Shown here in pieces: positions 7,411 through 15,521 of a stretch of 64,000 nt of DNA. The DNA lies in the NCBI RefSeq assembly GCF_004402595.1, contig NZ_SOFY01000021.1, positions 1,235-65,234 of the forward strand. Direction: 5' to 3'. The stretch comes from Cryobacterium shii (GTDB lineage Bacteria; Actinomycetota; Actinomycetes; Actinomycetales; Microbacteriaceae). Position 1 is the stretch's first letter; each line of letters opens with the position of its first letter. A program made the position numbers and the translations under genes. Under the pieces are notes generated by a model. The model did no database searches. It had not been told where the DNA came from and saw nothing but the letters and a program-made list of their open reading frames with translations.

Positions 7411-8871
7411 ATGCCGCCACGCTTCCTGTTTGCCGATCAGCTCGGTCCCCACTTCGATGACGGCGGACCGCTGGTGATGGTGGAGGCCGTGGGGGTGCTC
7501 GGGCGCCGCCCGTACCACCGGGCCAAGGCGCACCTGATCCTCAGCGCCCTGCGCCACCGGGCCAGGGAGCTGGGCGACCGGGTGGAATACCTCCGCGCCG
7601 ATCACTACCGGGACGTTCTCACCGGTCGTGAGCTCGAGGTGATCAATCCCACCTCCTGGGGTTCCCGCGCCCTCGTGCAGGAACTCGGCGCGCACGTGTT
7701 GCCCAGCCGCGGCTTCGTCACCAGCGAAGCGGACTTCTCCGCCTGGGCGGCGGGGCGGCCGCCGTCGCGGCTGATCATGGACCAGTTCTACCGCCAGGTG
7801 CGCACCGACACGGGACTGCTGATGCGCGGCCCCGACCCGGAGGGCGGCCGGTTCAACTTTGACCACGACAACCGTCAGCCGCCGCCGAAGGGCGCGGTGA
7901 GCCTGGGCCTGCCCGACCCGTATCGCCCGGTCGAGGACGACATCGACGAACAGGTGCGCGCCGACCTGGACCGGTGGCAGGCGGAGGGGCGCATCCGTCT
8001 GATCGGGGACGACGGCCCACGCCGGTTCGCGGCGACCCGCACGGAGGCGCTGGCGGCGCTCGCCGACTTCGTCGAGACGCGGCTGGGCGACTTCGGACCG
8101 TTCGAGGACGCCTCCCTGCTCGGCGACGACGCCATGGCCCACTCGCGGTTGAGCGTTCCCCTGAATCTGGGGCTGCTGCATCCGCGCGAGGTGATCGACG
8201 CCGTTGTCCTGGCCTACGAGACCGGGGGAGCGCCGCTGCAGAGCGTGGAGGCAGTCGTGCGGCAGATCATGGGCTGGCGGGACTGGGTCTGGCACCTCTA
8301 CTGGCACCTCGGCGAGGATTACGTGCGGCGCAGTAATTTCCTGGATGCGCAGGTGCCGGTGCCGCGGGAGTTCCTCGAACTCGACGGACAGGGCGTGCGG
8401 GCGAAGTGCGTGAGCCACGTGCTCGACCAGGTGCGCCGCACGGGACATGCCCACCACATTCAGCGCCTGATGGTGCTCGGCAACTGGGCGCTGCAACGCG
8501 GGTACCGGCCGGCGGAACTCACCGACTGGTTCACGAACGCCTTCGTCGACGGCACGCCGTGGGTGATGCCCGCGAACGTCGTCGGGATGTCCCAGCACGC
8601 CGACGGCGGAATCGTCGCCACCAAGCCCTATGCCTCCGGTGGCGCGTACATTTCGAAGATGAGCGACTATTGCGGCTCGTGCACGTTCAACCCGAAGAAG
8701 CGACTGGGCGAGGACGCGTGCCCGTTCACCGCCGGGTACTGGGCCTTCCTCGACCGGGTGGAGCCGCGCATCCGCGGAAATCACCGGATGGCGCAGCCGC
8801 TCGCCGGTCTGCGCCGCCTCGTCGACCGGGACGAGGTCGTCGCCCAGGAGCGCGAACGCACCGACTGGTGA
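7411..8871 (+). CDS. Iron-sulfur cryptochrome/photolyase (FeS-BCP, (6-4) photolyase type)
   Basis: A 486-residue protein. It opens with a Rossmann-like N-terminus (FLFADQLGPHF) typical of the prokaryotic FeS-BCP photolyase group, followed by the helical FAD domain. Four cysteines, C333, C421, C424 and C437, have exactly the spacing of the [4Fe-4S] ligands of Agrobacterium PhrB (350, 438, 441, 454). The motifs AKCVSHV, DYCGSCTF and DACPFT carry them. By homology it uses FAD and blue/near-UV light to reverse (6-4) photoproducts, with a ribolumazine-type antenna. Start is ATG 7411, just before the first beta strand. It is convergent with the PucR gene, and its stop codon lies inside a short tandem repeat. 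Confidence 0.92.
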   Translation: MPPRFLFADQLGPHFDDGGPLVMVEAVGVLGRRPYHRAKAHLILSALRHRARELGDRVEYLRADHYRDVLTGRELEVINPTSWGSRALVQELGAHVLPSRGFVTSEADFSAWAAGRPPSRLIMDQFYRQVRTDTGLLMRGPDPEGGRFNFDHDNRQPPPKGAVSLGLPDPYRPVEDDIDEQVRADLDRWQAEGRIRLIGDDGPRRFAATRTEALAALADFVETRLGDFGPFEDASLLGDDAMAHSRLSVPLNLGLLHPREVIDAVVLAYETGGAPLQSVEAVVRQIMGWRDWVWHLYWHLGEDYVRRSNFLDAQVPVPREFLELDGQGVRAKCVSHVLDQVRRTGHAHHIQRLMVLGNWALQRGYRPAELTDWFTNAFVDGTPWVMPANVVGMSQHADGGIVATKPYASGGAYISKMSDYCGSCTFNPKKRLGEDACPFTAGYWAFLDRVEPRIRGNHRMAQPLAGLRRLVDRDEVVAQERERTDW

Positions 8872-8907
8872 GGCTAAGACTGGTGAGGCTCAGAGTGGTG
8901 AGGCTCG
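8863..8907. repeat. Three 15-bp tandem units covering the photolyase stop codon
   Basis: Three near-identical units, GACTGGTGAGGCTAA, GACTGGTGAGGCTCA and GAGTGGTGAGGCTCG, run head to tail. The first includes the final Asp-Trp codons and TGA stop of the photolyase gene, so the gene's 3' end has been copied twice just downstream. Function, if any, is unknown; slippage duplication is the simplest explanation. Confidence 0.8.
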
Positions 8908-8916
8908 GGCAAACGG

Positions 8917-10521
8917 TCAGTCGAATTCGGCCACCCGCAGGCTGAGCCACAGGGTCAGGGTGTCGTCCGCGTCATCGAGGTCGATCCCGAACAGCTCCTG
9001 AGCCCGGCGTAGGCGGTACCGGAGGGTGTTCTGATGCACCGACAGCCGGCCGGCCGTGACGGCCGAATCGCGCGAACAGTCCAGATAGGTACGCAGGGTC
9101 TTGGCGTAGTCGGTGCCCGTGCGGGCATCCGTCTCGAGCACCCGATTCGCCTGCTCGGAAACGAGCCGCGGGGTGCGGCGGAAGATCTCCGCGAGTTCGA
9201 GGAGCGTCAGCCGGCTGCGCTCGTCCCTGGCGCTCGCCACGGAGCCGGCTCCCGGGAGAGTCCCGACGAGCAGCAGCACCAGGTCGGCGTCGTGCCGCGA
9301 CCGGGCGATGCCGGCCAGGGCCGAGACCACCGACCCCACGGATGCGCGCACGGTGATGCCGAATGCCGTGGCCGAGCGGTCCGCGACCCGGGCCGCCAGG
9401 GCCTCGACGCCCGTCGGGTCTGACCCGGCCGCGCCGCTGAACAGCGCGTAGACCTCGCCGCCGATCACGACGCATTCGGCGTTGTGCTGGTGGGCCTCGC
9501 ACTGGATCGCGATCAGGTCGATCAGTCTCAACAGCCGCAGCTCGTCGCCGGTTGCCGCCAGATCCGGCTGGAACGCCAGCACCACGAACGGTCCGGCGGC
9601 GTCCAGCCCCAGCTGGGTGGCGAGGAGCCTGGAATCGTCTCCGCCCTCGAGCAGCCGGCGCAGCAGTTCGGCGCGCTGCTGGCGGGCCAGGTCCGCGGTG
9701 CTCCGGGCGCGCAGCAGGTGCAGCGCGGCGATGTCGGCGGCCCGTTCGAGCGCACGCAGGGCATCGCTGTCGAGGTCTGCGGCTGCGTCGACGACCCAGA
9801 TCGAGCCGAGCGGCTGAACGCCGGCCCGGACGGCCACGGCCAGCCGGTCCAGGCCCGGAGGCAGGCCGGGCACCCGCACCGCACCCGGAGCCCGGAACAC
9901 CGACGCATACTGCTCGGCGTTCTCCGGCAGGTCCGGCACCTGCCGGCCGAGGATGCCCTCCCGTCGATCGTCGTCGATCACCTGTCCCGGCACGGTCGAA
10001 TAGGCGAGGATGTGCGTCTGGAGGTCCTCGATCGCGGTCGCACCGCCGATCAGGGCGGCGATCGCGTTGGCCAGCGCGAACAGGTCGCCGACCGGGGTGG
10101 CCGAGAGGGAGCTGTCGGCCTCACTCGCCGTGGTCAAGGCGGAATTCATGAGCGAGTCCACCTGGCGCCACTCGAGCTCGTCGTCCACGACCAGCAGGGC
10201 GATTCCCTCGGCGTCGGCGACGGCCGCGAGGGTCTCCACGCTCAACCCGAGCGACTTCACGACGACCGCGCCGAATCCCCGCCGGGCCGCGTTCCGCACG
10301 GCCTCCGCGGATTGCGGCGCGGCCGGGTGCAGACCGATGCCCAGGAGGATGCCGCTGCGCCGGCCGGTCTCGGTGCCGAGCGGGTCGTGCAGCGTCGGAC
10401 TGGTCAGGGGCAGGCGGATCCGGGTCAGGTGCGAGGCGAGGCGCAGGCCGGAGCCGTCGAGAATCTGCAGCAGTTCGGCGACGCCAATGCCAATGCCCGG
10501 TCCAGGCGGATTCGATTGCAT
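8917..10521 (-). CDS. PucR-family transcriptional regulator (CdaR/PucR type)
   Basis: A 534-residue protein with the three-part PucR layout. An N-terminal purine-catabolism-regulator-like ligand domain (about 10-125) is followed by a GGDEF-like/GAF-like central region and a C-terminal helix-turn-helix (HQNTLRYRLRRAQELFG) that is diagnostic for the family. Such proteins activate or repress purine, amino-acid or sugar-acid catabolic genes. It is divergent from the acyltransferase-racemase-transporter operon, and an imperfect 18-bp dyad lies between the two starts, so it is the likely local regulator. I chose ATG 10521. An alternative ATG at 10569 would add 16 residues of unconvincing sequence and would cover the dyad. 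Confidence 0.88.
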   Translation of the reverse strand: MQSNPPGPGIGIGVAELLQILDGSGLRLASHLTRIRLPLTSPTLHDPLGTETGRRSGILLGIGLHPAAPQSAEAVRNAARRGFGAVVVKSLGLSVETLAAVADAEGIALLVVDDELEWRQVDSLMNSALTTASEADSSLSATPVGDLFALANAIAALIGGATAIEDLQTHILAYSTVPGQVIDDDRREGILGRQVPDLPENAEQYASVFRAPGAVRVPGLPPGLDRLAVAVRAGVQPLGSIWVVDAAADLDSDALRALERAADIAALHLLRARSTADLARQQRAELLRRLLEGGDDSRLLATQLGLDAAGPFVVLAFQPDLAATGDELRLLRLIDLIAIQCEAHQHNAECVVIGGEVYALFSGAAGSDPTGVEALAARVADRSATAFGITVRASVGSVVSALAGIARSRHDADLVLLLVGTLPGAGSVASARDERSRLTLLELAEIFRRTPRLVSEQANRVLETDARTGTDYAKTLRTYLDCSRDSAVTAGRLSVHQNTLRYRLRRAQELFGIDLDDADDTLTLWLSLRVAEFD

Positions 10522-10543
10522 CACCCGGCAACCGTAGCGGCTT

Positions 10544-10561
10544 ATTGTGCTGCACGACAAT
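10544..10561. promoter_or_regulatory. Candidate operator dyad between the PucR gene and the racemase operon
   Basis: ATTGTGCTGCACGACAAT reads as ATTGT-N2-TGCA-N2-ACAAT, an 18-bp imperfect palindrome 23 bp upstream of the PucR start and 66 bp upstream of the acyltransferase start. Such a site in a divergent promoter region is where a local regulator would be expected to bind. This is inferred from position and symmetry only; I know of no matching published site. Confidence 0.45.
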
Positions 10562-10626
10562 GAATTCACTTAAGCTTCGTGCTGGTCGACGAGGATCGAG
10601 CGCCGGGTTCTGACCACACTTGGACC

Positions 10627-11493
10627 ATGTCCCTCAGCCTCGAAGTCAGTCCGCTCGTCCGCCAGGCGCGAGACGCGTCGGCCCGGGCGGCAGCAGCGGC
10701 CCGGATCCGCGTCGTCGACGAGTCTGACCTGGATCGGCTCCGAGACGTGGAAGCCCTGCTGATCACCGTGTGGGGAACGTCGCCGCACGGAGCGCCGATC
10801 CCGACGGATCTGCTGCGCAGCATCAGCCACGCCGGCTGCAACGTCACGGCCGCGTACTCCGAGAACGGGACGCTCTGCGGGGCGGCCGCGGCGATCGTGT
10901 CGCCGGGGAACGCGTCCATGTACTCCCTGATCGCGGGCGTGCTGCCGGGCCTCGCCGACAACGGTGTCGGATTCGCCCTCAAGCAGCACCAGCGGGCCTG
11001 GGCCCTGATCCGGGGGATCGAGACCATGACCTGGACCTTCGACCCCCTGGTCAGCCGTAATGCCCGGTTCAACCTCACGAAGCTGGGGGCGCACGCCGAC
11101 GAGTACCTCGAGAACTTCTACGGCCTGATGGAGGACGACATCAACGCCGGCGACCAGAGCGACCGGCTGGTCGCCGTCTGGCCTTTGACGAGCCGCGAAT
11201 CCGTCGCCTGCAGCGAGGGCGTTCCCCTGGCCACCGTCCTGCCCGGCTTCGGCCCCGCCGACGTGCGCGGCATCGGGCCCGACGGCCGGCCGAGCGTCGC
11301 CGAGAGCGCCGGCTCACTGTGGTGCCGCGTGCCCACCGACATCGTCGCCCTCCGCGGCCGCGATCCGGAGCAGGCAGCGGCCTGGCGGGCGAGCGTGCGG
11401 GACATCTTCAGCACCGAATTCGGCCGGGGCCGTTCGGCCGTCGGAGTCACCCGAGGCGGCTGGTACCGGCTCGAAACAGGAGGACAGCAATGA
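10627..11493 (+). CDS. GNAT-superfamily acyltransferase (COG3375-like), partner of N-acylamino-acid racemase
   Basis: A 288-residue protein related to the large GNAT proteins that sit beside N-succinylamino-acid racemase genes. The acyl-CoA-binding half contains VTAAYSENGTLCGAAAAI, then 'HQRAWALIRGIETMTWTFDPL', where the conserved TWTFDPL stretch is typical of this subgroup. In the pathway described for Geobacillus and relatives, such an enzyme succinylates D-amino acids before racemisation. Its TGA overlaps the ATG of the racemase (ATGA), so the two are translationally coupled. The start at ATG 10627 is uncertain, because an in-frame GTG lies at 10579 and neither has a strong Shine-Dalgarno. 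Acyl donor and substrate range are not visible from sequence. Confidence 0.8.
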   Translation: MSLSLEVSPLVRQARDASARAAAAARIRVVDESDLDRLRDVEALLITVWGTSPHGAPIPTDLLRSISHAGCNVTAAYSENGTLCGAAAAIVSPGNASMYSLIAGVLPGLADNGVGFALKQHQRAWALIRGIETMTWTFDPLVSRNARFNLTKLGAHADEYLENFYGLMEDDINAGDQSDRLVAVWPLTSRESVACSEGVPLATVLPGFGPADVRGIGPDGRPSVAESAGSLWCRVPTDIVALRGRDPEQAAAWRASVRDIFSTEFGRGRSAVGVTRGGWYRLETGGQQ

Positions 11494-12599
11494 GAATCGA
11501 GAACATCGAACTGCGCAGGGTCACCCTGCCCCTGGTGAGCCCGTTCCGGACATCGTTCGGAACGGCCACCGAACGGGAGACGACGCTGGTGCGGGTGAGC
11601 ACCGCCGACGCCGAGGGGTGGGCCGAGTGCGCCGCCGAACCCGACCCGCTGTACAGCTCCGAGTTCCTCGACGGCTGCGACCTCGTCCTGCGTGACCACC
11701 TGATCCCGAGGCTCCAGGCGCTCGGCGACCGTTTGACGGCCGAGCACGTCGCCACGGCCCTGGCGCCGGTGAAGGGGCATCCGATGTCCAAGGCCGTGCT
11801 CGAAACGGCCATTCTCGACGCCCAACTCAAGGAAACCGGGGTGTCCTTCGGCGGTTACCTGGGTGCGGTGCACGAGACCGTGCCCGCCGGCGTCTCCGTG
11901 GGAATCATGGACTCGATCGAGGAACTCCTCGAAGCCGTGGGCGGCTACCTCGACGAGGGCTACCTGCGGATCAAGCTGAAGATCGAACCCGGCTGGGACC
12001 TCGTCCCGGTCCGCGCCGTGCGGGAACGCTTCGGCAACGACATCCTGCTGCAGGTGGACGCCAACACCGCGTACACGCTCGCGGATGCCCGTCACCTCGC
12101 CCGACTCGATCCCTTCGACCTGCTCCTGATGGAGCAGCCCATGGCCGAAGACGACATCCTGGGGCACGCGGCCCTGGCGAAACTGATCAAGACCCCGATC
12201 TGCCTCGACGAGTCCATCGAGTCCGCCCGAGACGCCGCCGCGGCGATCACTCTCGGCGCCTGCAGCATCATCAACGTCAAGCCCGCGCGGGTCGGCGGCT
12301 ACCTCGAGGCCCGCCGCATCCACGATGTCGCCGCGGCGCACGGGGTTCCGGTCTGGTGCGGGGGGATGCTGGAGACCGGCATCGGCCGGGCCGCGAACGT
12401 CGCGCTCGCCGGACTGCCGAACTTCGTGCTGCCGGGGGACACCTCCGCATCGAATCGTTACTATGCGCAGGACCTCACCGCCCCCTTCGTGCTGGAGGAT
12501 GGTCACTTGCGCGTGCCCACGGGTCCCGGCATCGGCGTCGAGGTGCTGCCCGATGTGCTGGCCGACCTCACCACCTCCACGGTGGACATCGCCTTCTAA
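11490..12599 (+). CDS. N-acylamino-acid racemase / o-succinylbenzoate synthase family (enolase superfamily)
   Basis: A 369-residue enolase-superfamily protein. The KLK motif (K162, K164), three metal-binding acids D190, E215 and D240, and the second catalytic lysine K264 all sit within one residue of those of Amycolatopsis N-acylamino-acid racemase. This family is bifunctional or divergent: some members make o-succinylbenzoate for menaquinone and others racemise N-acylated amino acids. Here no men genes are nearby, while a GNAT acyltransferase and an amino-acid transporter are, which favours the racemase role. ATG 11490 follows AGGAGGACAGCA and overlaps the preceding stop. The 71-bp gap to the next gene contains a run of nine C. 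Confidence 0.9.
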   Translation: MRIENIELRRVTLPLVSPFRTSFGTATERETTLVRVSTADAEGWAECAAEPDPLYSSEFLDGCDLVLRDHLIPRLQALGDRLTAEHVATALAPVKGHPMSKAVLETAILDAQLKETGVSFGGYLGAVHETVPAGVSVGIMDSIEELLEAVGGYLDEGYLRIKLKIEPGWDLVPVRAVRERFGNDILLQVDANTAYTLADARHLARLDPFDLLLMEQPMAEDDILGHAALAKLIKTPICLDESIESARDAAAAITLGACSIINVKPARVGGYLEARRIHDVAAAHGVPVWCGGMLETGIGRAANVALAGLPNFVLPGDTSASNRYYAQDLTAPFVLEDGHLRVPTGPGIGVEVLPDVLADLTTSTVDIAF

Positions 12600-12670
12600 C
12601 CCCCCCCCGAACATCCTGGACGCACCCGGTCCCGGCCAGCCCGAGCAACACCCCAGTCTGGAGAGCACGA

Positions 12671-13603
12671 ATGAACACTGAAAAACGCACCGGTCCGTCG
12701 TGGCTGATGGTGGCATCGATCGGGATCGCGGCGACGCTGGCGCTCTCCGCCTGCGCCACCGCCGACGCGGCGCCGTCCACCGAGAAGGCGCCGTCGACCG
12801 CCGACGTGGATGCGACGGCCGCCGCAGCCCTGCCCGCGAAGTACAAGGACGCCGGCATCATCAAGGTCGCCTCCGACATCCCGTTCCCGCCGATGGAGAT
12901 GTTCGACGAGAACCAGAAACTGACCGGTTTCGACTACGACCTGGCACAGGCCATCGGCGCGAAACTCGGCGTCACGATGGAACTGCAGACTCAGGCCTTC
13001 GACAGCATCATTCCGTCCCTGCAGTCCGGCAAGCACGACGTGATCATGTCGGGGATGAACGACACCCCCGAGCGCCAGGTGACCGTCGACTTTGTCGACT
13101 ACCTCCACGCCGGCTTCTCCATCCTCGTTCCGGCCGGCAACCCCAACAAGATCGCGACCGTTCTGGACCTGTGCGGCCAGGAAGTCGCGGTGCAGAAAGC
13201 CACCGTGCAGGCCGAGATCCTCCGCGGCTACGACAAGCAGTGCACGGATGCCGGCCCCGGCCCGATGAAACTCTCCGAACTGCCGCTCGAGACCGACGTG
13301 CAGACCGCCGTGCGGGCGGGCAAGGCCGTCGCGGACGTGGTGGACTCCGCCGTGGCCTCCTACGCCGCGCAGACCGCGGGCGACGGGAAGTTCTTCGAGG
13401 TCGTGCGCGACCCGGCCAACCCGGCCGGCTACGACCCGGTGTACACCGGCATCGGCGTGCTGAAGAAGGATGCCGCGCTGAGCAAGGCGCTCATGCTCGC
13501 GCTGGATTCGGTGATCGCGGACGGGTCGTACGCCAAGATTTTGGGCAAGTACGACATGAGCGACTTTGCCGTTGACGCGGCCGGAATCAACCTCGGGTCC
13601 TGA
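12671..13603 (+). CDS. Amino-acid ABC transporter substrate-binding lipoprotein
   Basis: A 310-residue family 3 solute-binding protein. The signal peptide ends in a lipobox (LALSAC), so the protein should be anchored by lipid on the outer face of the membrane. The mature part has the type II periplasmic fold with DIPFPPMEMFDENQ and LTGFDYDLAQAIG near the N-terminus, and SGMNDTPERQ at the first hinge, as in arginine, lysine and glutamine binders. The ATG has GGAGAGCACGA upstream. It is the third gene of the racemase operon and feeds the permease and ATPase that follow directly. Confidence 0.92.
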   Translation: MNTEKRTGPSWLMVASIGIAATLALSACATADAAPSTEKAPSTADVDATAAAALPAKYKDAGIIKVASDIPFPPMEMFDENQKLTGFDYDLAQAIGAKLGVTMELQTQAFDSIIPSLQSGKHDVIMSGMNDTPERQVTVDFVDYLHAGFSILVPAGNPNKIATVLDLCGQEVAVQKATVQAEILRGYDKQCTDAGPGPMKLSELPLETDVQTAVRAGKAVADVVDSAVASYAAQTAGDGKFFEVVRDPANPAGYDPVYTGIGVLKKDAALSKALMLALDSVIADGSYAKILGKYDMSDFAVDAAGINLGS

Positions 13604-13606
13604 GCG

Positions 13607-14584
13607 TTGGCGCACGCGACACTGGCGACCCCGGTCGGGGCCGGGCCGGCCACCCAGATCGATCCTGACGACATCGTCGCGGTTCCGCTGCGGCATCCGT
13701 GGCGCTGGTTCCTCGCCGTCTTCCTGCTGATCGGCTTCGTCAGCCTCGGGATCTCCCTCTGGCAGAACGAGAACATCAACCACCCCACCATCACCGAGTT
13801 CATCTTCAACCCGCGGATCCTAAGCGGCGTCGTGCTGACCGTGGTCCTCACGGTCGTCGCGATGCTGGTGTCCACGGTTCTAGGGGTGCTCCTGGCCGTG
13901 ATGCGGCTCTCGAACAATCCGGTGATGAACACGCTGGCCTGGCTGTACGTCTGGGCGTTCCGCGGCACCCCGCTGCTGATCCAGATCGTCTTCTGGGGCT
14001 ACCTCGGCCTGCTCTACGCGCAGATCTCGGTGGGCATCCCGTTCACGGACTTCACGATCTTCTCCATGGAGACCAACACCCTGATTCCGGCGCTAACGGC
14101 GGGGCTGCTCGCCCTGACCCTGAACCAGGCGGCCTACTCGGCGGAGATCGTGCGCTCGGGCATGCTCTCGGTCGACGAAGGCCAGTACGAGGCGGCGTAC
14201 TCGGTGGGAATGAGCCCGGTGTTCACCCTGTTCAAGGTGGTGCTGCCCCAGGCCATGCGGGTGATCATCCCGCCGATGGGCAACGAGACGATCTCGATGC
14301 TGAAGAACACCTCGCTGTTGTCGGTGATCGCGGTGCTGGAGCTGTACACGGTCGCCACCCAGATCTCGTCGCAGAACCTTCGCCAGGTCGAGCTCCTGCT
14401 CGTGGTCAGCTGCTGGTACCTCTTCCTCACCTCGGTGCTGTCGATCCCGCAGTACTACCTGGAGCGGTATTACGGGCGCGGCAAGGCCCGCACCCTGCCG
14501 CCCACGCCCTTCCAGCGGGTGCGCGCCCTGCTCGGACGCCGCCCGATCACCGTTCGCCGGACCGAAAGCCAGGACGCCTCATGA
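13607..14584 (+). CDS. Amino-acid ABC transporter permease (HisM/GlnP type)
   Basis: A 325-residue membrane protein with five or six hydrophobic helices and the EAA-type coupling loop '[35 protein letters not shown]'. It carries an N-terminal extension of about 60 residues including one extra membrane helix ([17 protein letters not shown]) before the standard fold. Only one permease gene is present, so it probably works as a homodimer. The frame can only open with a TTG at 13607, three bases after the previous stop, and no better start exists upstream of the first helix. Its stop overlaps the ATPase start (ATGA). Confidence 0.9.
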   Translation: MAHATLATPVGAGPATQIDPDDIVAVPLRHPWRWFLAVFLLIGFVSLGISLWQNENINHPTITEFIFNPRILSGVVLTVVLTVVAMLVSTVLGVLLAVMRLSNNPVMNTLAWLYVWAFRGTPLLIQIVFWGYLGLLYAQISVGIPFTDFTIFSMETNTLIPALTAGLLALTLNQAAYSAEIVRSGMLSVDEGQYEAAYSVGMSPVFTLFKVVLPQAMRVIIPPMGNETISMLKNTSLLSVIAVLELYTVATQISSQNLRQVELLLVVSCWYLFLTSVLSIPQYYLERYYGRGKARTLPPTPFQRVRALLGRRPITVRRTESQDAS

Positions 14585-15372
14585 CCATCGAAGCTCCCGC
14601 CTCAGCGCCCGTCGAACCGTTGCTGAGCGCGCTCAAGGTGCGCAAGAGCTACGGCGGCGTCGAGGTGCTCAAGGGCATCTCCCTCGCCGTTAACCCCGGC
14701 CAGGTGATGTGCTTGCTCGGGCCGTCCGGGTCCGGCAAGTCGACCTTCCTTCGCTGTATCAACCACCTGGAGCGCATCGACGGCGGCCGGATCTCGGTCA
14801 ACGGTGAGCTCGTCGGCTATGCCCAGCGCCGGGACCGGATCTTCGAGATGAACCCGCGGGAGGTCGCCCGTCAGCGCCGTGGGATCGGGATGGTCTTCCA
14901 GCGCTTCAACCTGTTCCCCCACATGACCGCCCTGGAGAACATCACGGCCGCTCCGATCGGGGTGCGCCGCATCAACAAGCAGAAGGCCAGGGACCGCGGG
15001 CTGGAACTCCTCGACCGGGTCGGCCTCGCCAATCTGGCCCAGTCCTATCCCGCCCAGTTGTCCGGCGGCCAGCAGCAACGCGTCGCGATTGCGCGCGCGC
15101 TGGCGATGGACCCCAAGCTGCTCCTGTTCGACGAGCCGACGAGCGCCCTCGACCCCGAGCTGGTCGGCGATGTTCTCGACGTGATGCGCACCCTGGCGTC
15201 CGACGGGATGACGATGGTCGTCGTGACGCACGAGATCGGGTTCGCCCGGGGCGCCGCCGACGTCGTCGTCTTCATGGACGGCGGTGTCGTGGTGGAATCC
15301 GGACCGCCAGAAGTGGTGCTGGACAACCCGCAGAGCGCGCGCACCAAGGCGTTCCTCGACAGCGTTATGTAG
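14581..15372 (+). CDS. Amino-acid ABC transporter ATP-binding protein (GlnQ/HisP type)
   Basis: A 263-residue ABC ATPase with Walker [11 protein letters not shown]-loop region [12 protein letters not shown], signature [15 protein letters not shown], Walker [15 protein letters not shown] and the H-loop VVTHEIGF. The F-N-L-F-P-H wording and the 240-260 residue length are those of polar amino-acid importers. It closes the operon that begins with the acyltransferase. A roughly 20-residue insertion ([20 protein letters not shown]) between Walker A and the Q-loop is seen in some actinobacterial members. No clear terminator follows within the GC-rich 149-bp gap. Confidence 0.93.
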   Translation: MTIEAPASAPVEPLLSALKVRKSYGGVEVLKGISLAVNPGQVMCLLGPSGSGKSTFLRCINHLERIDGGRISVNGELVGYAQRRDRIFEMNPREVARQRRGIGMVFQRFNLFPHMTALENITAAPIGVRRINKQKARDRGLELLDRVGLANLAQSYPAQLSGGQQQRVAIARALAMDPKLLLFDEPTSALDPELVGDVLDVMRTLASDGMTMVVVTHEIGFARGAADVVVFMDGGVVVESGPPEVVLDNPQSARTKAFLDSVM

Positions 15373-15521
15373 GCGACTGCGACGGCGACGGCGCGGCGAC
15401 CGGCCCATCGGGGCGCGGCGCGGCGCGGCCCGGCCTGGCCGCGGCGACACCTCGACCTGCGCGGCGACCCGGGGTACCGTGACAGTGGCTGCGGCCCCCG
15501 CGGCCGGAAGCCGGAGCCACT

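Noticed and set aside
10522-10569. Longer PucR start at 10569
   Set aside because: It would add 16 residues of poor quality (Cys/Ser-rich) and run through the palindromic operator-like site.
11490-12599. Assignment as menC (o-succinylbenzoate synthase)
   Set aside because: The family is shared, but no menaquinone genes are near, while a GNAT acyltransferase is translationally coupled; the racemase role fits better, though not exclusively.
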